Shown in pieces: positions 1 through 7,406 of a stretch of DNA of 64,000 bases. The position numbers and the translations under genes were made by a program. Every line of letters begins with the position of its first letter. Within the stretch, counting starts at the first letter, position 1. The notes under the pieces are model-generated. The model did no database searches, had not been told where the DNA came from, and saw nothing but the letters and a program-made list of their open reading frames with translations. Source of the stretch: Bifidobacterium callitrichidarum (GTDB taxonomy: Bacteria; Actinomycetota; Actinomycetes; Actinomycetales; Bifidobacteriaceae); NCBI RefSeq assembly GCF_003129905.1, contig NZ_QFFM01000002.1:1-64000 (forward strand), read 5' to 3'.

Positions 1-27
1 GCAGCGTCAGAGGGGTATAAGAGACAG
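1..27. other. Residual Nextera-type transposon adapter at contig end
   Basis: The first 27 bases match the 3' part of the Nextera read-1 transposon adapter, including the mosaic end (ending TATAAGAGACAG), with two T-to-G differences at positions 12 and 14. The next 30 or so bases are unusually G-rich, as low-quality read ends often are. This is library-derived sequence and not biology; the genome probably starts somewhere between 28 and 60. Confidence 0.9.
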
Positions 28-93
28 GGGGAGAAGAGGACTGGGTGGGGGGCGTGCTGTCCATTGTGGTCTCCAATCGACTACAGCGATTAT

Positions 94-140
94 CTTTACT
101 TGCGCACAAGTAAAGTCTAACACTTTACTGTCAGTAAAGT
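94..140. promoter_or_regulatory. Two adjacent inverted repeats (CTTTACT/AGTAAAG), putative operators
   Basis: CTTTACTTG and CAAGTAAAG (94-102/107-115) form a perfect 9-bp inverted repeat around a 4-base spacer. ACTTTACT and AGTAAAGT (122-129/133-140) form a second one with a 3-base spacer and the same core. Two similar dyads about 26 bp apart are typical of dimeric repressor sites (TetR or MarR type). No gene to the left survives in this contig, so the regulated gene is unknown. The rest of 28-299 holds no ORF I can support. Confidence 0.5.
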
Positions 141-229
141 CAATAGCGAAGGCGGAGTGTCTTCGCCGGGGAATGCATGCAAGCCGATTTCCGTATGATT
201 CCGCGCGACATGCTATGCATGCGTGCGAT

Positions 230-257
230 TTGCATTTCTACGGGAGACATGTAGTAT
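230..257 (+). promoter_or_regulatory. Possible promoter of tRNA-Asn
   Basis: TTGCAT (230-235) and TAGTAT (252-257) are separated by 16 bases and lie about 43 bases before the tRNA-Asn. They resemble -35 and -10 boxes of the main vegetative sigma factor. Inferred from sequence only. Confidence 0.35.
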
Positions 258-299
258 ATATGACTCGTGCACAGGAGAAATCTTGGGTGCAATAATTAT

Positions 300-372
<73 letters not shown>

Positions 373-379
373 CCATATG

Positions 380-405
380 AAGCCCCTTGAATATTCAAGG
401 GGCTT
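380..405. terminator. Terminator hairpin after tRNA-Asn
   Basis: A perfect 13-bp inverted repeat, AAGCCCCTTGAAT followed directly by its complement. It lies between the tRNA and the 3' end of the convergent membrane-protein gene and could serve both strands. The T-tract is weak. Confidence 0.7.
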
Positions 406-413
406 CGTCGCGT

Positions 414-1292
414 CTAGGCATGTTCCTCTGGCTGGTATACAGGGCCGTTGGGATCCGACCGGGAGCGGCGCCTTCGCGAAGCCAGCCATTTGACCAGCAC
501 AAATGGGCCGGCAAACGCCGCGATATCCTCGAGCAGCAGCGCCAGCGTGACTGGGATGATCCAACGGGCGTCGACCACCGGAATGCTGATACCGGTCATG
601 AGAACGATGATGAACACGCAGAGCCACGTGACGAACGCCATGGTGGGCTCATCCTCAATCGGTTTCCTGGCCATCACGATCGTAAACGCCACGAACAGCA
701 TCAGGAACATGATCAGGGCCATGAAGAAGAGATGCAGGAACACCGTTTCGCCGGCGTCATGCACATTCACCGTGATGTTGCTGTCGTAATCGCCCTCATA
801 CAAGGTCGCCGTATCGCCTTGCAGCGTGATGCCTCCGGCGACGGCCTTCCCTCCATCCGTGAACCACAGCGGGCCGTAGCGGGTTTCTCCGCCCAGATAT
901 GGGTATCCGGGATCTTCGAGCCAGGCGAATGTCCTGCCGCCGTTCACGTGCAAATCCGATACGCCGCAAGCCCGCTCCACAGCGCGTCGAGACACTCCAT
1001 GATGCCATGAACCCATGGTCATGCCGACGGCTATCGCAATGAACGCCTGAATCGCCGCAATGGCCACATACCATGCCACCGATTGGGGATGCGCACGCCA
1101 CATACCAGGCTTGCGGAAGAACATGAATGCCAGAATCAACGTGGCCATCACCCCGCCCGCGCCGACGCCAATCATGATCATCGGCTCGATGTTGCCCTGG
1201 CTGAACGGATTCACGCTGAGCGGCACTTCGCAGATCTTCACTGGCTTTCCCTCTCGCGTCATTGCGGTGATCCCGCCGATACCGGTCCTCAT
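414..1292 (-). CDS. Multi-pass membrane protein of unknown function
   Basis: I do not recognise the family. The 292-residue product has about five hydrophobic segments, near residues 37-59, 73-94, 185-207, 219-240 and 244-270. A polar stretch of roughly 90 residues between the second and third (95-184, rich in Gly, Asp and Thr) may be an extracytoplasmic domain. A short basic tail (RRRRSR) ends it. The start is uncertain: ATG at 1292 has no clear Shine-Dalgarno site, while ATG at 1262 is preceded by GGCGGGA. The frame stays open upstream, but the extra sequence is not protein-like. It is divergent from the M23 gene and converges on the tRNA-Asn terminator. Confidence 0.7.
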   Translation of the reverse strand: MRTGIGGITAMTREGKPVKICEVPLSVNPFSQGNIEPMIMIGVGAGGVMATLILAFMFFRKPGMWRAHPQSVAWYVAIAAIQAFIAIAVGMTMGSWHHGVSRRAVERACGVSDLHVNGGRTFAWLEDPGYPYLGGETRYGPLWFTDGGKAVAGGITLQGDTATLYEGDYDSNITVNVHDAGETVFLHLFFMALIMFLMLFVAFTIVMARKPIEDEPTMAFVTWLCVFIIVLMTGISIPVVDARWIIPVTLALLLEDIAAFAGPFVLVKWLASRRRRSRSDPNGPVYQPEEHA

Positions 1293-1507
1293 TATGCCAT
1301 GCGATGAGGGTAGGAGGCCGGAGATGACCGTTGGACAACGTGCAAGAGCCGTTGATGTGGATAACTTTGCAAGCTCGAACCACATACCCCGTTCCGGCTG
1401 GACATGCACGCCGCGGTCCCTCAGGGTGGAATCGGCCGGCACCGATGCCGGCGTGGAGCGGCTCGATGTTGCTCCGGATTGCAATGGACTCATCGATGGG
1501 AGATGAC

Positions 1508-2140
1508 ATGAACAATTGGCTTGACTGGCGGCGCGACGAGATGATTCGGGCGGCGAAACGACGTGAATGGGAACGGCTGCAGGACGAATGCAAACGCCGG
1601 CGCATCGATGCCGCGATCGCGTGCATGTCCGTCATCGGATTGGTCCTAGCATTGGGAATCGGGATCGTCGCCGATGCGGATGCCGGCGAGATACCGGCGT
1701 ATCCGTCCGGCGCCGCGGTCTCGCAATGCGAGGCCCTGTATGGCTGGCCGGTCGAAACGGTGATAATCGAACAGAAGTTCGAGCGTCCGTTGAATACTTG
1801 GTCACCGGGACATCGCGGCATCGACCTTGCGGCCGAAACAGGCACGGCCATACTCGCGCCGAAGGCCGGAACGGTGAGCTTCGCCGGCAAAGTCGCCGGC
1901 AAGGACGTAGTCAGCGTGCGGCACTCCAACGGCGTGGTCTCGACCTTCGAACCGGCAAGCACCGACTTCGCGGTCGGCACGAAGGTGACGCGCGGCCAGA
2001 CCATCGGTACGGTCGAAGGGGAGTCGGACCATTGCAAGGACCAATGCCTGCATTGGGGGCTCAAACGTGGCGCCGCGGATTATCTGGATCCGGAGCATGT
2101 CAGCGGAAACAAAAGAATCGCATTGAAACCGCTGGAATAG
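1508..2140 (+). CDS. M23-family (LytM-like) peptidase domain protein
   Basis: A 210-residue protein with a charged N-terminus, one transmembrane helix or uncleaved signal at about 34-54, and a C-terminal M23/LytM domain likely outside the membrane. The first metal-binding motif is intact (GHRGIDLA, H102 and D106). In the second motif the usual HxH is CLHWGL, with Cys at the first His position and His182 kept; this variant is common in actinobacterial homologues. It may be a cell-wall endopeptidase or a non-catalytic peptidoglycan or hydrolase-activating protein. ATG 1508 was chosen because GGGAG lies five bases upstream; ATG 1496 is in frame. The neighbours are divergent and convergent, so it is monocistronic. 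Confidence 0.8.
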   Translation: MNNWLDWRRDEMIRAAKRREWERLQDECKRRRIDAAIACMSVIGLVLALGIGIVADADAGEIPAYPSGAAVSQCEALYGWPVETVIIEQKFERPLNTWSPGHRGIDLAAETGTAILAPKAGTVSFAGKVAGKDVVSVRHSNGVVSTFEPASTDFAVGTKVTRGQTIGTVEGESDHCKDQCLHWGLKRGAADYLDPEHVSGNKRIALKPLE

Positions 2141-2235
2141 TCGTATTGCTGGATGCCGGCACAACCGACCTCAATCGGTTCCGCTGACAGGGGAGCCGCG
2201 ATGGCGGAGCAGAGGCGAGAGGGACCGTCCGCCTC

Positions 2236-3903
2236 TCACAGGCCGGCGTCGGCGAGGGTGATGTAGCCGGGATCGATGAGCGTGGCCTTGAGGTTGCTGG
2301 CGCTGACGGCCAGAAGCGGCTCGTTGATGGTCGGCACCTTCTTGACACCGCCCACCTGGGTGTTGCGCACGGAAACCATGGATTCCAGCTCCTGGCCCTT
2401 GTTGAGCCTCGTGCAGGCCTCGGCGATGTCCGAGGCGAAGGCCTTGCGGTTCTCCATGCCGGTCATCCACTGCTTGCCGTTGACCACGGACGGGATGTTC
2501 GAGACGTACGCTCCGTATCCGGTCACCAGCGGCCATTGTGCATCCTTGGCCTTGTCCGTGGCGGTGGAGTCCTTGCCGCTGCCGGAGCCGTCCGACGTGT
2601 TGGCGTCGTCGTTTTCGGGCGACTTGATGGGATCCGGCACGGCCTGGCGGCTCAGATCCTTCTTGCCGGTGATGTTGCCCACGATGCCGGAAATGGTGAT
2701 CTGCGGGTTGATGTCCGCCGCCGAACCGGTGTATCCGAGGTCGTCCAGTTCGGTGACCACTTCGGAGGCCACGTAGTCGTTGAGCGCGAGGACGGCGTCG
2801 ATGCGCGTGGGGGAGTCGGCCCCGTCATCCGTGGCCAGGCGCGTGGAAAGCGTCTTGGCGCTGGACCCTTCCTTGGAGGCGTCGTACGCCACGAGCTGCC
2901 AGTCGTTCTCGGTGGTTTTGGCGTCCAGCGTGCCCGAGGGTGATTTCACCACGCCCTTCTGGTAATACGCGCCGAGCACCTGCCAGATGCCGCGGAACGC
3001 CTCGCGGGCGAACGTGGAATCACCGGCCGTGCCCTTGGCGTCCGCCGGGGTGTACGGCAACAGCACCTCGATGTACTTGGGGTTGTCCTTGCTGGCCTTG
3101 GTGAGCTGCAGCTTGGCGACGATTTTCTCCGCCTGCAGCCGACCGATGGACTGCGCGTCCGAGAACTTCGCGAAGGCGTCCGGCTTATAGCCCTCGATGC
3201 TGTTGCCCAGCAGCACCACGTGCATGCCGGACTCCTTGGCCAGCTTCAGCGAGGAGACCAGACGGTCCACGGCCTCGGCCTGCGCGTTGTCCGCCGTAGT
3301 ATCGGTGGCGGTGTCGGACGAATCGGCGGAAGCCTCGTCCTTCGATGACCCGGACGAATCGGATGATGAAGAGTCCGAGGACTCGTCGGCGTCGGCGGAG
3401 CCTTCGGCGGTCACCTCATCGCCGCTGGTGCTCAGCTCCTGGCTCACGTAATCGCCGTACTGCCGTGTGGAGGCGTCGGCCTCGACCACCGGAGCGACCA
3501 GCAGCGTCGTGTTCTCGGGGGTGATGGTGATGCCCGAATCGCTCGTCTCGCCCTTGCTGGACAGATGATCGACCACGTAGTCCTGGATCGCCCGGCTCTG
3601 TTTGTCCAACGAATCGGAAGTGGTGTGCGAGACGTCGCCCTTCCTGAATCCGGCGTCGACCAGTGCGTCGGTGATGTCCGGCGTGAGTTTGGCCCACTTG
3701 TTCAACGGGGTCTGCTGGCTGAGCGTGATGCCGTCGGACGGGGTGAACAGGGCCACCGCGCCAAGGGAGGTGCTGGTGATCGTGGTGTCGCCGTTGGTGT
3801 CGTTCCGGTCGGAGTCCGAGGCGCAGGATGTCAACGAAAGCGCCATCGCGCAGGCGGCGGCGAAGGCGGTGAGGACGGTGGCTGGACGGCGTGCGGACAC
3901 CAT
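2236..3903 (-). CDS. Solute-binding-type lipoprotein (periplasmic-binding-protein-like)
   Basis: A 555-residue secreted lipoprotein. The signal peptide ends in a lipobox LTSC with the lipidated Cys at 27. The body looks like a type I periplasmic-binding fold of the sugar-binding class: a stretch reading VVLLGNSIEGY, then alternating segments ending in a domain with ITISGIVGNITGKKD. A low-complexity Ser/Asp/Ala-rich insert of about 50 residues sits near 160-215. ATG 3903 follows GGAGG at a rather long 12 bases. No ABC permease or ATPase gene is adjacent, so the ligand is unknown and it may act as a sensor or use a distant transporter. The family assignment is from overall look, not a diagnostic motif. 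Confidence 0.6.
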   Translation of the reverse strand: MVSARRPATVLTAFAAACAMALSLTSCASDSDRNDTNGDTTITSTSLGAVALFTPSDGITLSQQTPLNKWAKLTPDITDALVDAGFRKGDVSHTTSDSLDKQSRAIQDYVVDHLSSKGETSDSGITITPENTTLLVAPVVEADASTRQYGDYVSQELSTSGDEVTAEGSADADESSDSSSSDSSGSSKDEASADSSDTATDTTADNAQAEAVDRLVSSLKLAKESGMHVVLLGNSIEGYKPDAFAKFSDAQSIGRLQAEKIVAKLQLTKASKDNPKYIEVLLPYTPADAKGTAGDSTFAREAFRGIWQVLGAYYQKGVVKSPSGTLDAKTTENDWQLVAYDASKEGSSAKTLSTRLATDDGADSPTRIDAVLALNDYVASEVVTELDDLGYTGSAADINPQITISGIVGNITGKKDLSRQAVPDPIKSPENDDANTSDGSGSGKDSTATDKAKDAQWPLVTGYGAYVSNIPSVVNGKQWMTGMENRKAFASDIAEACTRLNKGQELESMVSVRNTQVGGVKKVPTINEPLLAVSASNLKATLIDPGYITLADAGL

Positions 3904-4075
3904 AGGCGTACGGAACCTCCTTGGGATCCTGAAAACGGATGTCGGAAACGAACTGAATAACGATACTAGTCGCCGGTATATGAAAAGTCCCGGACACATG
4001 ACGGGAAATCGTCACATATCCGGGAACGATCAGGGTGGGAACGTGGAATGAAATCAGCCGGAATCGCTGCGGACT

Positions 4076-4125
4076 ACCCCTCAGCCCGCAGCGCGGTCAG
4101 CTCCCCTGACAAGGGGAGCCCAGGG
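4076..4125. repeat. Short copy of the GCTCCCCT palindromic repeat
   Basis: GCTCCCC and GGGGAGC (4100-4119) form a hairpin with remnants of the flanking repeat (ccctcag, ggtcag) seen in longer copies elsewhere in the window. It lies between the lipoprotein gene and the end of icd, both on the minus strand, and could act as the icd terminator. Confidence 0.5.
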
Positions 4126-4164
4126 AGAACCCGTGAGCGATCGTGGTGGGAACGGAGGTCGGGA

Positions 4165-5385
4165 TCAGTCGGCCAGGGCCTTCTGCAGGTTCTCGTCCAG
4201 CGCGTTCATGAAGCCCTCGGTATCGAGCCACGGTTCGTCCGGACCGATCAGCATGGCGAGATCCTTGGTCATCTGGCCGCCTTCCACGGTGTCCACGATG
4301 ACCTTCTCCAGCGTCTCGGCGAAGTGACGCACCTCGGGGGTGTTGTCCAGGTCGGCGCGGTGCTTCAGGCCGCCGGTCCACGCGAAGATGGAGGCGATCG
4401 GGTTGGTGGAGGTCTTCTCACCCTTGAGCCAACGGCGGTAGTGGCGGGTCACGGTGCCATGCGCCGCCTCGGCCTCGACGGTCTGGCCGTCCGGGGTCAT
4501 GAGTACGGAAGTCATGAGGCCCAGCGAGCCGAAGCCCTGCGCCACGGAATCGGACTGCACGTCGCCGTCGTAGTTCTTGCAGGCCCAGATGTAGCCGCCA
4601 TGCCACTTGAGGGAGCTGGCGACCATGTCGTCGATGAGGCGGTGCTCGTAGGTGAGGCCCTCGGCCTCGAACCTGTCCTTGTATTCGGTCTCGAAGACCT
4701 CGGCGAAGATGTCCTTGAACTGGCCGTCATAGGCCTTGAGAATGGTGTTCTTGGTGGACAGGTACACCGGGTAGTGGCGCATGAGGCCGTAGTTGAAGCA
4801 GGCGCGCGCGAAACCGCGGATCGAGTCGTTCACGTTGTACTGCACCTGGGCCACGCCGCCGTCCGGGCCGTAGTTGTAGACCACGTGCTGGATCGGCTCG
4901 GAGCCGTCGTCCGGGGTGAAGGTCACGGTCAGCTGGCCGGCACCCGGCACCTTGAAGTCCGTCGCCTTGTACTGGTCGCCGAAGGCGTGGCGGGCCACCA
5001 CGATCGGCTTGGTCCAACCCGGCACCAGACGCGGCACGTTGCTCATCACGATGGGCTCGCGGAAGATGGTGCCGCCCAGGATGTTGCGGATCGTGCCGTT
5101 GGGGGACTTCCACATCTTCTTCAACCCGAATTCCTTGACTCGGGCCTCGTCGGGGGTGATGGTGGCGCACTTGACGCCCACGTGATGCTTCTGGATGGCA
5201 TGGGCGGCGTCGATGGTCACCTGGTCGTCGGTCTCGTCGCGGTGCTGGATGCCCAGATCGTAGTAGTCAAGGTTCACGTCGAGATACGGCAGGATAAGAC
5301 GGTCCTTGATGTCCTTCCAGATCACACGGGTCATCTCGTCGCCGTCGAGTTCGACAACGGTGCCTTCGACCTTGATTTTGGCCAT
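4165..5385 (-). CDS. icd: NADP-dependent isocitrate dehydrogenase
   Basis: Converts isocitrate to 2-oxoglutarate with reduction of NADP. In bifidobacteria, which have an incomplete citric acid cycle, this mainly supplies 2-oxoglutarate for glutamate synthesis. The 406-residue length and the motifs fit the homodimeric eukaryote-like NADP-IDH subfamily: the substrate-binding stretch [12 protein letters not shown] (94-105), the Arg-rich REP and ARHAFGDQY segments (109-139), and the metal-binding Asp stretch ICKNYDGD-like ([11 protein letters not shown]). The start at 5385 (MAKIKVEG) is clear and follows AGGGAGG. It is divergent from guaB3 with about 130 bp between them. Confidence 0.96.
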   Translation of the reverse strand: MAKIKVEGTVVELDGDEMTRVIWKDIKDRLILPYLDVNLDYYDLGIQHRDETDDQVTIDAAHAIQKHHVGVKCATITPDEARVKEFGLKKMWKSPNGTIRNILGGTIFREPIVMSNVPRLVPGWTKPIVVARHAFGDQYKATDFKVPGAGQLTVTFTPDDGSEPIQHVVYNYGPDGGVAQVQYNVNDSIRGFARACFNYGLMRHYPVYLSTKNTILKAYDGQFKDIFAEVFETEYKDRFEAEGLTYEHRLIDDMVASSLKWHGGYIWACKNYDGDVQSDSVAQGFGSLGLMTSVLMTPDGQTVEAEAAHGTVTRHYRRWLKGEKTSTNPIASIFAWTGGLKHRADLDNTPEVRHFAETLEKVIVDTVEGGQMTKDLAMLIGPDEPWLDTEGFMNALDENLQKALAD

Positions 5386-5513
5386 GTTCCCTCCCTGTAG
5401 ATGGTGTGAAGATGGTTCAATTCATATCTCATGTTTGTAACGCCGGACCGTGCGTGACGAGAATATGGACATGCCTTGCCTCCGAGTCCGTCCCCGGCAA
5501 TAGTCTTGAAGCC

Positions 5514-6638
5514 ATGTCTCAGGAAATTGAAATCGGTTTGGGTAAAAAGGGCCGTCTCGGCTATGCGCTTGACGATGTGGCCATCGTTCCGTCCCGTCGC
5601 ACGCGCGATCCCGAGGACGTCTCCACGTCCTGGCAGATCGACGCCTACGAGTTCGACGTGCCGGTGCTCGGCGCCCCCATGGATTCGGTGACCAGCCCGG
5701 CCACCGCCATCGCCATGGGCAAGATGGGCGCGCTCGGCGTGCTCGACCTGGAGGGCCTGTGGACCCGTTACGAGGATCCGGCCCCGCTGCTGGAGGAGAT
5801 CGCCGGCCTGCCCGCCGACGAGGCCACCAAGCGCATCCAGCAGATTTACGCCGAGCCGGTCAAGCCCGAGCTCATCACGCAGCGTCTGCATGAGATCCGC
5901 GCCGCCGGCGTCACCGTGGCCGGTGCGCTTTCGCCGCAGCGCACCCAGCAGTTCTACTCCACCGTGGTGGACGCGGGCGTGGACCTGTTCGTGATCCGCG
6001 GCACCGTGGTCTCCGCCGAGCACGTCTCGGCCGGCCACACCCCGCTCAACCTCAAGAAGTTCATCTACGACCTCGACGTGCCGGTCATTGTGGGCGGCGC
6101 CACCAACTACACCGCGGCCCTGCACCTCATGCGCACCGGCGCGGCCGGCGTGCTCGTGGGCTTCGGCGGCGGCGCGGTATCCGCCACCCGCCAGACCATC
6201 GGCGTGCAGGCCCCCATGGCCACCGCCATCGCGGACGTTGCCGAGGCCCGTCGCGACTACATGGACGAGTCCGGCGGCCGCTACGTGCAGGTCATCGCCG
6301 ACGGCGGCATGGGCGACTCCGGCAGCTTCGTCAAGGCCTTGGCCCTTGGTGCCGACGCCGTGATGCTCGGTGCTCCGCTGGCCCGCGCCACTGAGGCTCC
6401 GGGCAAGGGCACCCACTGGGGTGCCGAGGCCCGTCACCAGACTCTGCCGCGTGGTTTCCGCACCACCGTGGGCACGGTCGGCTCCCTGGAGCAGATCCTG
6501 TTCGGACCGAGCCACCAGGCGGACGGCAAGACCAACTTCATCGGAGCGCTCAAGCGTGCCATGGCCTCCACCGGTTACGTGGACGTGAAGAACTTCCAGC
6601 GTTGCGGCATGGTGGTCAACCCCTATTCCGCACGCTAA
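5514..6638 (+). CDS. guaB3: GuaB3-family IMP dehydrogenase-related protein
   Basis: A 374-residue TIM-barrel protein of the IMPDH/GMP reductase superfamily without CBS domains, matching the actinobacterial GuaB3 paralogue. The phosphate-binding stretch IADGGMGDSG is at 261-270. The loop that holds the catalytic Cys of true IMP dehydrogenases (GSICTTR) reads GGAVSATR (219-226), with Ser223 at the Cys position. It is therefore unlikely to be a normal IMP dehydrogenase; its reaction is uncertain. ATG 5514 (MSQEIEIG) begins the conserved protein but has no good Shine-Dalgarno site; a TAGTCT about 10 bases upstream raises the chance of a leaderless transcript. Confidence 0.88.
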   Translation: MSQEIEIGLGKKGRLGYALDDVAIVPSRRTRDPEDVSTSWQIDAYEFDVPVLGAPMDSVTSPATAIAMGKMGALGVLDLEGLWTRYEDPAPLLEEIAGLPADEATKRIQQIYAEPVKPELITQRLHEIRAAGVTVAGALSPQRTQQFYSTVVDAGVDLFVIRGTVVSAEHVSAGHTPLNLKKFIYDLDVPVIVGGATNYTAALHLMRTGAAGVLVGFGGGAVSATRQTIGVQAPMATAIADVAEARRDYMDESGGRYVQVIADGGMGDSGSFVKALALGADAVMLGAPLARATEAPGKGTHWGAEARHQTLPRGFRTTVGTVGSLEQILFGPSHQADGKTNFIGALKRAMASTGYVDVKNFQRCGMVVNPYSAR

Positions 6639-6692
6639 AGGCTGCCGTATGTGAGCGCTAACCCTTGATTTCCAAGGAATGACGCCGATTCG

Positions 6693-6727
6693 AGGCGCGC
6701 TGGGTCGTTTGACTTGGCGCGCCTTTC
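6693..6727 (+). terminator. Terminator after guaB3
   Basis: AGGCGCGC (6693-6700) and GCGCGCCT (6717-6724) form an 8-bp GC-rich stem followed by TTTCGTGTTGTT. It ends the guaB3 transcript before the Rv3235-like gene. Confidence 0.65.
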
Positions 6728-6801
6728 GTGTTGTTGTTAGGGGGTATGGCCGGCGCATTGGGGGATGGGGCCATGCAACCTATCAGAAGGGGATAACCAC
6801 C

Positions 6802-7293
6802 ATGGATCATTATTTCTTCTTTACCCATGGGCGTAGGTACGATCCGTTGCCGGGCTTCAACGGTTTTATCGTCGTGGAGCTGTCCGACAGACCGGTCAGA
6901 TATCACATCCAGCCCACATTCATCGGCGGCATGAACGCCGATGAATGCCACACCATGGCCCTGGCCGCATGCCGGATCGCCTGCACGTCGGCGGACGCCG
7001 TACGCGGCAAGCTCAGCGTGGACCGGCTGCACCGGGCCATGACCCAGCCCTGTCTCGAACGGTTGCGCACTATGCAGTACCTGCTGGACGCGCACATGCT
7101 CACCCATCCGTCGGACAAGGCCAAGTTCTGCTATCTGCCCACGGTCCCCACGCTGATCGACGGTGTAATCGTCAGCCAGGAGACGCTGGAGATGGCGGTG
7201 TTCATGACCATCGGCCAGGAAGATGTCAGGGTAACTCTTCGCTTCAGATTCATCGGGAGCCGATGGATGTGCCAGTACGCTGATCTCGGCTGA
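6802..7293 (+). CDS. Rv3235-like (DUF6459-type) small protein
   Basis: A 163-residue protein. Its C-terminal half (a helix ending LERLRTMQYLLDAH, then two strands ending RFIGSRWMCQYADL) resembles the Rv3235 family of actinobacteria, which ends in a similar GRWxCxxL strand. That family is of unknown function and is often found beside secA; here no secA is adjacent. ATG 6802 was chosen over an upstream in-frame ATG because AAGGGG lies nine bases before it. There is no signal peptide or membrane segment. Assignment is by pattern resemblance only. Confidence 0.6.
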   Translation: MDHYFFFTHGRRYDPLPGFNGFIVVELSDRPVRYHIQPTFIGGMNADECHTMALAACRIACTSADAVRGKLSVDRLHRAMTQPCLERLRTMQYLLDAHMLTHPSDKAKFCYLPTVPTLIDGVIVSQETLEMAVFMTIGQEDVRVTLRFRFIGSRWMCQYADLG

Positions 7294-7406
7294 CACGTCC
7301 CTTGCGGATGTCCGATAAGCGATGACGGCTCGGCCCAAAGCCGAAGTCCGTCCGATTCGGCCCGCCGTGCCCGACTCTCGGCGCGGCGGGTCTTATAGTG
7401 TAAAGC

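Noticed and set aside
1331-1507. N-terminal extension of the M23 protein from ATG 1331
   Set aside because: The extra 59 residues are Pro/Arg/Trp-rich without hydrophobic or domain character, and ATG 1508 has the better ribosome binding site and a sensible topology.
4048-5400. A 450-codon plus-strand frame antisense to icd
   Set aside because: icd is complete and conserved; the antisense frame is its shadow.
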